Shown piece after piece: positions 42,139 to 49,988 of a stretch of DNA of 64,000 nt. Source of the DNA: Polyangium sp. 6x1 (lineage in GTDB: Bacteria > Myxococcota_A > Polyangia > Polyangiales > Polyangiaceae). The translations under genes and the position numbers were made by a program. The notes under the pieces are model-generated. The model was not told where the DNA came from. It saw only the letters and a program-made list of their open reading frames with translations, and searched no databases. The stretch is taken from contig NZ_JARZHH010000042.1 of assembly GCF_029946515.1 (NCBI RefSeq), forward strand, positions 37,664 through 101,663, written 5' to 3'. Positions within the stretch are counted from its first letter, which is position 1. Each line of letters starts with the position of its first letter.

Positions 42139-44511
42139 GTGCGACCTCGGTTTTCCCTCGTCGTGACGCTCTTCCTCGTCTCCGGCTCGACCGGGCTCCT
42201 CTACGAGGTCGCGTTCGGCAAGCTGCTCGGCTACGTCTTCGGCGCGACCGCGTACGCCGTGAGCACGGTGCTCGCCGCGTTCATGGGAGGCATGGCGCTC
42301 GGCGCGTACCTCGGCGGCAAGCGCGCCGCGCGTATCGCCCGCCCGCTCGTCGCCTACGGGGTGCTGGAGATCCTCGTCGGCCTGGTCGTCGCCGTCTCGC
42401 CCGCCGCGCTCGAAGCGCTCACCGCGGCGTATGTCCACGTCGCGCAGAAGGCCCCGGGCTCGCTCGCGATCCTCACCGCGGCGCGCGGCGCGCTGACCGC
42501 GCTCGTGGTCATCGTTCCGACGGTGGCGATGGGCGCGACGCTGCCGATCCTGTCACGCGTCGTCGCCGGCGAGGTCGGCGATCGCAGCCGGCGCCGGCTC
42601 TCGCTGCTCTACGCCATCAACACGGCAGGCGGCGCGATCGGCGCGCTGACGAGCGCGTACCTCGTCCTGCCCGCGCTCGGCGTGCGCGGCACGATCTGGG
42701 CCGCGGCGCTGGCGAACGTGACCATCGGCGTGACGGCGATCGTCGCGGGCAGCCGCGCGCCCGCGGCTGCGGCGAACGAAGCGAACGAGGCGAAGGAGGA
42801 GGCCCCGAAACCCGCAGCGTCCGCCGCGCCGGAGCATGGTCCCTACCACGAGAACACGGCGCTCGCGTTCGCCTTCGCCTCGGGGTTCATCGTGTTCGCG
42901 GCCGAGGTCGTCGAGACGCACCTGCTCGCGCTGCTCATCGGCAACAGCGCGTACGCCTTCGGCCTGATGCTCGCCGTCTTCCTCGTGTGCCTGGCGATCG
43001 GCGCGGCGCGCTCCCCTGCCCTCGCCGAAAAACGCGGCGACCGCGCGCTCGCGCTCGGCCTCGGCGCCGCCGCGATCTCCCTCGCGGTCACGATGCCGCT
43101 CTGGGCGGAGCTACCGCGCCTCTTCCTCTTCGCGGGCAAACACGTGCACTCGTGGGCCGGCCGTGAGCTCGTCCGCGCGCTCGCCGCGCTCCTGATCCTT
43201 GCGGTGCCAACGGTCTTTCTCGGCACCACGTTCCCGCTCCTGCTCCACCGCGTCGCCTCGATGCCCGACGTCGGCGCGCGCGTCGGACGGCTGACCGTGG
43301 TGAACACCGTCGGCACGATCTTCGGCTCGATCATCACGGGCTACTTCATCCTGCCGGCGCTCGGCTCCCAGGGCACGCTGCTCGGCGTGGTCGCGGCGCT
43401 CGCGATCGCCTCGGTGCTCGCGTCACGCGTGGCCGCCGGGGACAAGGGCTCGGCCGCGACGCGGTTCGCCTTGCCCGCGGCCGCGATCGTCGTCGCGCTC
43501 GTGCTGCCGCGCTGGGACATGGCGCGCATGACGAACGGCGCGAACGTCTACTTCTCCGCGGGGCCGCCGCCCGATCGCATCGAGATGGTGCGCGAGGACG
43601 TGCACGGCGGCGTGACGACGGTCGCGCGGCGCGCCGAGGTGCTCACGCTCTACACGAACGGCAAGTTCCAGGGCGACAACGGCCCCGAGATGGCCGCGCA
43701 GCGCAGGTTCGCGCACTTCCCCTCGATGTTCCTCCGCGGCAACGAGAAGCGCGTGCTCGTCATCGGCCTCGGCACGGGCACGACACTCGGCACGATCGCC
43801 GCCTACCCGTGGGAGCGCATCGAGGTCGCCGAGATCTCGCCCGCCATCGTGGACGCGTCGCGGAAGTATTTTGCCGAGCCGGCGCGCGGCTCGCTCGACG
43901 ATGCGCGCACGGTGCTCTCGCTCGAAGACGGCCGCAACCACCTGCTCGTCTCGCCGGGCGGCTACGACCTCGTGACGATGGAGCTCACGAGCGTGTGGTT
44001 CGCGGGCGCCGCGAGCCTCTACAGCCGCGAGTTCTACGAGCTCGTACGAGCGCGCCTCGCCGACGGCGGCATCCTCCAGCAGTGGGTGCAGCTCCACCAC
44101 ATCCGCAGGCGCGAGCTCGCCGCCATCGTGCGCACGCTGCGCGTCGTCTTCCCGCACGTCGCGCTCTTCGTCGGCGGCTCGCAGGGCATCCTCGTGGCGA
44201 GCGCGCGTCCTCTCGTCGCCTCGCGCGCCGAGCTCGATCGCATCGCCAACCTCTCCGGGATCCAGGAGACGCTCGGCGCGGGCACGCTGCCCGGCTTGCT
44301 CGACGAGCTCGTGGCCTCGGGCGAGGAGCTCGATCGGTTCGTCGCGGAGACGCCGGGCGAGCCGATCGTCTCCACCGACGACAACCTCTTCCTCGAATAC
44401 GCGACGCCCAAGGGCAACGTGCTCGACTACTGGCAGTCGCTCCGCGAGACGCTCGCGATGCTCGACGGGTACCGCACGCCGAACCCGGCCGCGCGGCACC
44501 TCGGTCCGTAG
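42139..44511 (+). CDS. membrane-fused spermidine synthase-like protein
   Basis: A 790-residue protein with about 14 transmembrane helices in the first 460 residues (SGSTGLLYEVAFGKLLGYVF and others, two similar halves) and a C-terminal SpeE-like methyltransferase-fold domain (VLVIGLGTGTTLGTIAAYPW, split as VLVIGLGTGTTLG; then VAEISPAIVDASRKYF and YDLVTMELTSVW). Such fusions are common in delta-proteobacteria and are named fused MFS/spermidine synthase, though aminopropyl transfer is rarely shown. GTG start, stand-alone. A hairpin follows the stop codon. Confidence 0.85.
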   Translation: MRPRFSLVVTLFLVSGSTGLLYEVAFGKLLGYVFGATAYAVSTVLAAFMGGMALGAYLGGKRAARIARPLVAYGVLEILVGLVVAVSPAALEALTAAYVHVAQKAPGSLAILTAARGALTALVVIVPTVAMGATLPILSRVVAGEVGDRSRRRLSLLYAINTAGGAIGALTSAYLVLPALGVRGTIWAAALANVTIGVTAIVAGSRAPAAAANEANEAKEEAPKPAASAAPEHGPYHENTALAFAFASGFIVFAAEVVETHLLALLIGNSAYAFGLMLAVFLVCLAIGAARSPALAEKRGDRALALGLGAAAISLAVTMPLWAELPRLFLFAGKHVHSWAGRELVRALAALLILAVPTVFLGTTFPLLLHRVASMPDVGARVGRLTVVNTVGTIFGSIITGYFILPALGSQGTLLGVVAALAIASVLASRVAAGDKGSAATRFALPAAAIVVALVLPRWDMARMTNGANVYFSAGPPPDRIEMVREDVHGGVTTVARRAEVLTLYTNGKFQGDNGPEMAAQRRFAHFPSMFLRGNEKRVLVIGLGTGTTLGTIAAYPWERIEVAEISPAIVDASRKYFAEPARGSLDDARTVLSLEDGRNHLLVSPGGYDLVTMELTSVWFAGAASLYSREFYELVRARLADGGILQQWVQLHHIRRRELAAIVRTLRVVFPHVALFVGGSQGILVASARPLVASRAELDRIANLSGIQETLGAGTLPGLLDELVASGEELDRFVAETPGEPIVSTDDNLFLEYATPKGNVLDYWQSLRETLAMLDGYRTPNPAARHLGP

Positions 44512-44518
44512 CCGACGC

Positions 44519-44557
44519 TTGGGGGCTTCGCTCCGGCGAGCGGAGCTACGCCCCCAA
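44519..44557. terminator. hairpin between convergent genes
   Basis: TTGGGGGC (44519-44526) pairs with GCCCCCAA (44550-44557), and the interior CGCTCC/GGAGC segments extend the stem. It sits 8 bases after the spermidine-synthase fusion and 12 bases before the end of the OmpA lipoprotein gene. A T run is lacking on the plus strand, so it may act in either direction as a structural terminator. Confidence 0.5.
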
Positions 44558-44568
44558 ACCCCCGGGTT

Positions 44569-45318
44569 CTACTTCTTCTGCTCGGGCTTCTTCTGCGTCG
44601 GGTCGAGCGAGATCTGCTTGTCCTGGACCTTCTTCACTTCGTTGCCCGTGGGCTTGAACTTCAAGGTCGGCACGACGGCGACGACAGGCTTCTTGCGCGC
44701 CTCTTCCTCGGCCTTGCGCTCTTCGAGGCTCGGCACGTCGAGCACCATGCCGCCGGCAGTCGGGTCCTTGCCGAGGAAGGGCTTGCCGTCGACCTCGGCG
44801 ACGTGGAACTCGGTGCGGCGGTTCTCGGCGCGGCCCATCTCGAGCTCGTTCGGCGCGATCGGCTTCGTCTCGCCGAAGCCCACGGCGAGCAAGCGCAGGT
44901 GGCTCACGCCGTTGTCGACGAGCCAGTTGCACACGCTGAGCGCGCGCCTCGCGCTGAGGTCCTGGTTCTTGTCCTCGGCGCCGGCGTCGTCCGTGTGCCC
45001 CTCGATCCGCAGGCGCGTGACCTCGGGGTGGTCGTTGACGAACGCGAGCAGCGTCTTCAGGACCTTCTCGGTCTCGCCGAACTTGCGGATCGTGGCGCTG
45101 CCGGTCTCGAAGACGATCTTGCCCTCGATGTAGATCTGGCTCTGGCCTTCCTTCGCGGTCCAGGCCTTCTCGGGGTACCAGCGCGGCAGCTGGCTCTTCT
45201 GCTCCGCCTTCGGCACGGGCACGGGCGGCAAGCGGTTGTCCGAGCAGCCGACGAGCGCGGCGAGGGCCCCCAGCGTGGCGGCGAGCGCGACGGACCTTCC
45301 AAGCGAGGTGCGGTTCAT
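44569..45318 (-). CDS. OmpA-family peptidoglycan-binding lipoprotein
   Basis: A 249-residue lipoprotein with lipobox LVGC (about residue 24). The central OmpA C-like domain (about 60-180) has the peptidoglycan-binding pattern LRIEGHTDDAGAEDKNQDLS with ARRALSVCNWLVD and a closing GRAENRRTEF. It should tether the outer membrane to the cell wall. The last 65 residues are charged (VPSLEERKAEEEARKK, PTQKKPEQKK) and probably disordered. ATG 45318 is used; a TTG 12 bases upstream has a closer GGGG. Stands alone on the minus strand. Confidence 0.9.
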   Translation of the reverse strand: MNRTSLGRSVALAATLGALAALVGCSDNRLPPVPVPKAEQKSQLPRWYPEKAWTAKEGQSQIYIEGKIVFETGSATIRKFGETEKVLKTLLAFVNDHPEVTRLRIEGHTDDAGAEDKNQDLSARRALSVCNWLVDNGVSHLRLLAVGFGETKPIAPNELEMGRAENRRTEFHVAEVDGKPFLGKDPTAGGMVLDVPSLEERKAEEEARKKPVVAVVPTLKFKPTGNEVKKVQDKQISLDPTQKKPEQKK

Positions 45319-45435
45319 GAGAGGCCCCAAGCGTCACCCATTCCGGCCTTCTCCCGCAAGTAACTCGGTGCGAGGCGGGCTCGACTTGTGTTCCGCCTCC
45401 GATTTGGGCACCGTCCGAAGGGCGTGGAGGCTCGC

Positions 45436-45846
45436 ATGGCGCTCGTCGGCAAGCTCGAAGTCACCATCAAGATCAACCGACTCCCCACCGAGGTCACCAC
45501 GGACAAGAACGGCTGGAAGGAGTTTCACGTCGATTTCGGCAAGCGCGGCGCGCGCGTGAGCCTGCGCCCGCGCATGTGGAACCGGCTCGAACAGGCCGCG
45601 AACACGCACCCGCACTGGATCGCCGTGATCACCGGCATGATGGGCGACGACGTGCAGAAGGGCATCTTCAAGCTGCTCGAGCCGAACCTACAGGTGTTCG
45701 AGTACACACCGAAGACGCCCACGACCGGAGCCAAACCCGAGGAAACGCAGGCGGAGGGCAGCAAGGCCGACGCGCCCGCGCCCGCGCCCGCGCCGGCGCC
45801 GGAAAACGCCGACGAAAAGCGGGCCGCCTCCCCTCCCGTCGACTGA
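45436..45846 (+). CDS. small protein resembling sequences annotated FinO-like
   Basis: A 136-residue protein. The first 95 residues (VGKLEVTIKINRLPTEV, GWKEFHVDF, LRPRMWNRLEQAANTHPHW, QVFEYTPK) recall small proteins that databases name fertility inhibition FinO-like in cyanobacteria; that similarity is from memory and unverified, and a role in RNA binding would be inference. The last 40 residues are an Ala/Pro/Glu-rich tail (PAPAPAPAPENADEK). ATG 45436 follows GGAGG by 6 bases. It lies 23 bases before larE and may be co-transcribed. Confidence 0.6.
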   Translation: MALVGKLEVTIKINRLPTEVTTDKNGWKEFHVDFGKRGARVSLRPRMWNRLEQAANTHPHWIAVITGMMGDDVQKGIFKLLEPNLQVFEYTPKTPTTGAKPEETQAEGSKADAPAPAPAPAPENADEKRAASPPVD

Positions 45847-45868
45847 CGGCGTGTTACATCCTCCTCCC

Positions 45869-46711
45869 ATGGCTCTGGCACCTGCCATCGAGGACAAGCT
45901 CGCTCGCCTGCGCGAGCGGCTCGTCGAGCTCGGATCGGTCCTCGTTTGTTACTCCGGCGGCGTCGACAGCGCGTTCGTGCTCGCGGCCGCCCACGCGGCC
46001 CTCGGGCCTCGCGCCGTGGGCATGACGGCCGTCTCGCCGAGCCTCGCGCCCGGCGAGCACGAGGACGCCATCGCAGTCGCCCGCTCGATCGGCGCCGATC
46101 ATCGGCTCGTCGCGTCGAACGAGATCGAGGATCCGGGCTACATCGCGAACAACCCCGACCGCTGCTTCCATTGCAAGAGCGAGCTCTACCGCATCGCCGC
46201 GCAGAAGCGGGCGGAGTGGGACCTTGGGGCGATCCTGAACGGGACGAACGTCGACGATCTCGGCGATTACCGACCAGGGCTCGAAGCGGCGCGGCTCGCC
46301 GGCGTGATCAGCCCGCTCGTCGAGCTCGGGTTCACGAAGGCGGACGTGCGGGCGGGCGCGGCGGCGATGGGGCTGCCGATCTGGGACAAACCCGCGGCGG
46401 CCTGCCTTTCGAGCCGCATCCCGTACGGCACGAGCGTCACGCGCGAGCGTCTCACGCAGATCGGCGGCTTCGAGGGCGCGCTGAAGCGGCTCGGCTTCCG
46501 TCAGGTGCGCGTGCGCTACCACGGCGAGCTCGCGCGGATCGAGCTCGCGCTCGCCGAGCTCACGCGCGCGGCCGAGCCGGAGATCCGCGACGCGATCGTC
46601 GCGGCGGGCAAGCAGCACGGGTTCAAGTACGTCACGCTCGACCTCGCCGGCTACCGCGTGGGCAGCCACAACGAGGTGCTCGTCGGCAAGAGCCTGCGCA
46701 TCGTGAGCTAG
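45869..46711 (+). CDS. larE: LarE-like ATP-dependent sulfur transferase
   Basis: A 280-residue PP-loop ATPase with the P-loop CYSGGVDSAF (residues 27-36), the element NPDRCFHCKSEL and the conserved KPAAACLSSRIPYGTSV. In Lactiplantibacillus LarE a Cys gives up its sulfur to build the nickel-pincer cofactor of lactate racemase. No larA, larB or larC lies in the window, so either those genes are elsewhere or this is one of the many orphan LarE proteins whose sulfur acceptor is unknown. ATG 45869 is used; GTG 45851 is possible. It precedes the metallo-hydrolase gene by 24 bases. Confidence 0.88.
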   Translation: MALAPAIEDKLARLRERLVELGSVLVCYSGGVDSAFVLAAAHAALGPRAVGMTAVSPSLAPGEHEDAIAVARSIGADHRLVASNEIEDPGYIANNPDRCFHCKSELYRIAAQKRAEWDLGAILNGTNVDDLGDYRPGLEAARLAGVISPLVELGFTKADVRAGAAAMGLPIWDKPAAACLSSRIPYGTSVTRERLTQIGGFEGALKRLGFRQVRVRYHGELARIELALAELTRAAEPEIRDAIVAAGKQHGFKYVTLDLAGYRVGSHNEVLVGKSLRIVS

Positions 46712-46735
46712 CGCGAAACGCGAAGGAGGGGCCCC

Positions 46736-47659
46736 GTGGGTCGATTCGATCACCTCGCCACGCAGCCGCGCCGCGGCCCGGCCGACCTCTTCCGCTGGCG
46801 GGTCCTCGATCCGCTGAAGGGAAAGAGGATCAAGGATCCGGGCGGGTTCGTCACGCCGAGCCGCCCGCACGACGCGGACCTCGTGAAGAGCCCCGAGGCG
46901 AGCCTCTCCTGGATCGGGCACGCGAGCTTCCTCCTCACGCTCGGCAAGAAAAACATTCTCTTCGATCCGGTCCTCGGCGAGCGAATCGGCCCCATCAAGC
47001 GCCTCGTGGCGCCTGGGATTGCCTGGCAGGAATTGCCGCCGATCGACATCGTCGTGATCACGCACAACCACCGGGATCACCTCGACGCGTGGAGCATCGA
47101 GCGGCTCGGCGATCGGCCGACGTACGTGGCGCCGCTCGGCAATGCGCGGTTCTTGAAGGCGGCCGGGGCGTCGGCGAAGATCGTGGAGCTCGACTGGTGG
47201 GAGACGACCGGGATCGACGCGCTCGAAATCACGCTCGTGCCGTCGCGGCACTGGTCGATGTACATGCCCTGGGACCGGAACGACGCGCTCTGGGGCGGCT
47301 ACGTGATCCGGGGGCCCGAGGGCACGGCGTATCACTCGGGGGATACGGCGTACTGGGATACGTTCGAGGAGATCGGGCGGCGGGCGGGGCCGATTGACTG
47401 GGCGATGCTGCCGATTGGGGCCTACGAGCCGCGCTGGTTCATGGAGCCGCAGCACATGGGGCCCGAGGAGGCGGCGTCGGCCGCGAAGATGCTCGGGGCG
47501 AAGCATTTCGTGGCCATGCACTGGGGGACGTTCAAGCTGACGGACGAGCCGATCGGCGAGCCGCCCGAGCGTGCGCGCGCGGCCTGGGAGGCCGAGGGCG
47601 GCGCCGCGGAGAAGCTCTGGATCCTCGACGTGGGCGAGACGCGGTATCTCGGGCGCTAG
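46736..47659 (+). CDS. metallo-beta-lactamase-fold hydrolase (NAPE-PLD/UlaG-like)
   Basis: A 307-residue enzyme with the metal motif THNHRDHLD (His110, His112, Asp114, His115), the second metal region PSRHWSMY, YHSGDTAYW with the bridging Asp, and a late His in AMHWGTFKL. This resembles the NAPE-hydrolysing phospholipase D and UlaG-like branch of the fold; the substrate is unknown. The N-terminal segment RKxxD-like (LKGKRIKDPGGF) is typical of that branch. GTG start after GAAGGAGG. Likely co-transcribed with larE. Confidence 0.85.
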   Translation: MGRFDHLATQPRRGPADLFRWRVLDPLKGKRIKDPGGFVTPSRPHDADLVKSPEASLSWIGHASFLLTLGKKNILFDPVLGERIGPIKRLVAPGIAWQELPPIDIVVITHNHRDHLDAWSIERLGDRPTYVAPLGNARFLKAAGASAKIVELDWWETTGIDALEITLVPSRHWSMYMPWDRNDALWGGYVIRGPEGTAYHSGDTAYWDTFEEIGRRAGPIDWAMLPIGAYEPRWFMEPQHMGPEEAASAAKMLGAKHFVAMHWGTFKLTDEPIGEPPERARAAWEAEGGAAEKLWILDVGETRYLGR

Positions 47660-47675
47660 CCGCGTCGGGGAAGAT

Positions 47676-48335
47676 TTACTTGTAAACGATCTCGCGCTCG
47701 CGCTTGCCGGGCTCCTGCGTGTGCAGGGTCCAGTAGGCGTCGGCGATGCGATCGGGATCGAAATGGGTGCCGGGTTTGACGAAGCCGCAGATCGTCACCG
47801 TGGCGACCTGGATTCCGTCGGGCTCGACCTCCGCGCCGAGGCTGAAGGTGAGGTTGCGGATCGCGGCCTTGCCGATGGCGAGGGAGGCATGCGTGGGGAA
47901 AGGCGTGAGCGCGAGGCCGCCGCCCGTGAGGAGGATCGTGCCCTTCTTTTGCGCGCGCATGCGGGGCAAGACCGCCTGCACGGCCACGACGGCGCCGGCG
48001 ACGTTGATGCGGAAATCGTAAAGGAGGTCCTGAATCGGGACCTCGGAGAGCCGATTCTGCTTCAGGACCGCGGCGTTGTAGACGAGGACCGAGGGGGCGC
48101 CGAGGCGCGCTTCGATGTCGGCGAAGGCTTGCCGGAGCGAGGTTTCGTCCGCGGCGTCGGCGGGGAATCCGTACGCCTCGGCGCCTCCACGCTGGAGCCC
48201 TTCGACGTATTCGTCGAGGGCCTCGGGGCGACGCGCGATCAGCGCCGCGAGAAAGCCTTCACGGGCAAAGCGGCGAGCCACGGCGAGGCCCACGCCGGGG
48301 CCCGCGCCGACGACGGCGATGACGGGTTTGCTCAT
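47676..48335 (-). CDS. short-chain dehydrogenase/reductase-like protein lacking the catalytic Tyr
   Basis: A 219-residue Rossmann protein with the nucleotide motif VVGAGPGVGLAVARRF, Asp near PADAADE and the VYNAAVL turn. The usual catalytic Ser is Gly (LLTGGGLAL) and the YxxxK motif reads LAIGK, so the Tyr is replaced by Leu while the Lys stays. The enzyme may be inactive as a reductase or act as a binding or isomerase-like protein. Its end faces the metallo-hydrolase gene; the ATG start is 48335. Confidence 0.82.
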   Translation of the reverse strand: MSKPVIAVVGAGPGVGLAVARRFAREGFLAALIARRPEALDEYVEGLQRGGAEAYGFPADAADETSLRQAFADIEARLGAPSVLVYNAAVLKQNRLSEVPIQDLLYDFRINVAGAVVAVQAVLPRMRAQKKGTILLTGGGLALTPFPTHASLAIGKAAIRNLTFSLGAEVEPDGIQVATVTICGFVKPGTHFDPDRIADAYWTLHTQEPGKREREIVYK

Positions 48336-48377
48336 GAAAAACCTTTACCAGCGCCGCGCGTGCCATGGAAGGAGGGT

Positions 48378-48399
48378 GTGGGGGGCCGGAGCCCCCCAC
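48378..48399. terminator. perfect 9-bp hairpin downstream of the Spy-like gene
   Basis: GTGGGGGGC (48378-48386) pairs without mismatch with GCCCCCCAC (48391-48399) around CGGA. It sits 11 bases past the stop of the Spy-like minus-strand gene and 43 bases upstream of the SDR start. No T run follows, so its role as a terminator is likely but not certain. Confidence 0.5.
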
Positions 48400-48409
48400 G
48401 CGCCGCGAC

Positions 48410-48943
48410 TCAGATCGCGAGCGCTCCCGTTCGCAGGAGATACGCGAGCTTCTTCCGCTGCTCGGCCGACAGGAGCGCGTGAATGCGCCCGATCGCCCGC
48501 ACCACGGCCGCTTGCAGCCCCTCGGCGCTCTTCACGCGATCCGCGCGGATCTGATCCAGCCGCGTCTCGTCGATCTTCTCGCCGAGCACCGCGTCGGCGA
48601 ACGCGCTCGTCGTGCGCCGATGATCCACGGCGGCCTGGGCCCGCTCGATTTTCAGCTCGTCCAGGATCGTCGCGAGCTCCGCGATTTGCCCGTCGTCGAG
48701 CTCCAGCCGGTGGGCCAGGAATCGCAGCGGCCGGCGCACGCCGAACCCGCCGGGTCCGTCGAAATCGGAGCCGCCGGGCAGATCGTCACCGCCTCCCCCG
48801 TGCCCGTGCCCGTGCCTATGGCGACCGCCTCTCCCGGGGCCGCAGTCGCCCCCGAACCAAGCATGACGACCGCCGGAAAAACCCTCGGGGCCACACGAGC
48901 CGCCTCGGCCCGCGCGCCACCACGCAACGAATGCAGGATGCAT
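48410..48943 (-). CDS. Spy/CpxP-like His/Gly-rich protein
   Basis: A 177-residue protein. The N-terminal 70 residues are rich in Gly, His and Arg (RHRHGHGHGGGG) and contain two Cys. The C-terminal 100 residues form the helical pattern of periplasmic heavy-metal sensor or Spy/CpxP proteins (LAHRLELDDGQIAELATI, HALLSAEQRKKLAYLL, each with the LTxxQ-like turn DDGQ or AEQR). No signal peptide is evident, which is unusual for this family. Two ATGs lie 6 bases apart; 48943 is used because AGGAGG is 7 bases upstream of it and only 1 base from the first. Confidence 0.75.
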   Translation of the reverse strand: MHPAFVAWWRAGRGGSCGPEGFSGGRHAWFGGDCGPGRGGRHRHGHGHGGGGDDLPGGSDFDGPGGFGVRRPLRFLAHRLELDDGQIAELATILDELKIERAQAAVDHRRTTSAFADAVLGEKIDETRLDQIRADRVKSAEGLQAAVVRAIGRIHALLSAEQRKKLAYLLRTGALAI

Positions 48944-49109
48944 GTTCATTCCTCCTCGCCGGGGCTCGTCGCGCCCGGCGGGTGTTTCGAGCGCGGGCCT
49001 CATGCCTCGCGCCGTGTCCGGAGCTTGCGGCGCGCCGGCCCGGCTGTCAACGCGCGCCGCGTCGATACGCATTTCTTCACAGTCGACGCGGCGGGCAAGG
49101 CGGGCTCGA

Positions 49110-49811
49110 TCAGAAGAAGTCGACCCTCTCGATGATGACCTCGAGCTGGGTCTGCACCCCCGAGGGCCGCCGGCCGTCGCGCAGCCAGAAGTTGATGCGA
49201 GGGAACGTCGTGTTCGCCGGCGTCGGCACACCCGTCGTGAGGCGCGTGGTCACCGTGCTCCCGCCGCCTCCGAGGGGAACACTGGAAAAGTCCACGGCGC
49301 CGGAGGACCAGACGAACCTGTGTTCGCTCCGCGCCCAGGCGCTTCCCCCCACGGTAAACGCGCGGGAAGTCGGCTGGAGCGAGTGGAAGAGGTTCTGGCC
49401 CGCGTTCCCGAATTGCGCGATCTCGATATCCATCTCGTTGTTGTTCGGCACGTCCGTGTCGTCCCACGTGAAGAAGCCGAGCACCGATTGCCGGTGGAAA
49501 TTGTCGATCGGGGTCGCGAGGACCATCCGGTACGTGCCGAATCCAATGGACTCCCGCATGATGAGCTCGGACGACGTCCAGACGCCATTGATGCGGCGAA
49601 TCAACATGTGAAGGCGACCCTGCGCGTCGACGGATACGTTGCTCGCGCTGAACACGTTGGGGCCCGGGCCGACCCGGTTGCGTCCGCTGTCCTTGAGATC
49701 CCACTCGAAACCGGAGAACGTGAGGGCGCGCGCCTCGCCCGAGATCGTGAGCGCGCAAAGCAGGACAGCCGAGGAAAACCCAGTCGACAACGCCTTTTCG
49801 ATGGCCAGCAT
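49110..49811 (-). CDS. GH16-like glycoside hydrolase
   Basis: A 233-residue secreted protein. The signal peptide (FSSAVLLCALTISGEARA) is followed by a jelly-roll domain with the GH16 active-site motif NNNEMDIEIAQFG, giving nucleophile Glu126, Asp128 and acid/base Glu130. Upstream elements RRINGVWTSSELIMRESIG and GTYRMVLATP match the family core. GH16 enzymes act on beta-1,3 or beta-1,3-1,4 glucans and galactans; the substrate is not predictable. ATG 49811 has a weak ribosome site. It stands alone between the FG-GAP protein gene and the Spy-like gene. Confidence 0.82.
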   Translation of the reverse strand: MLAIEKALSTGFSSAVLLCALTISGEARALTFSGFEWDLKDSGRNRVGPGPNVFSASNVSVDAQGRLHMLIRRINGVWTSSELIMRESIGFGTYRMVLATPIDNFHRQSVLGFFTWDDTDVPNNNEMDIEIAQFGNAGQNLFHSLQPTSRAFTVGGSAWARSEHRFVWSSGAVDFSSVPLGGGGSTVTTRLTTGVPTPANTTFPRINFWLRDGRRPSGVQTQLEVIIERVDFF

Positions 49812-49988
49812 GCCGGCCGCTCGGTGCCATTGTCGTGCCACGGGCGGGGCATGCGGCGTCGATCCCGGCGAGCGGTCCGCGGGGCAGAAGCATTGTCCCC
49901 GCATGCCGGTCGACTCTCGCTGTTCCACGAATTCGGATGGGCAGCGCCTGCGCAGCGGCGGGGCGCACGGACGCGCGGATGCGCGCGG

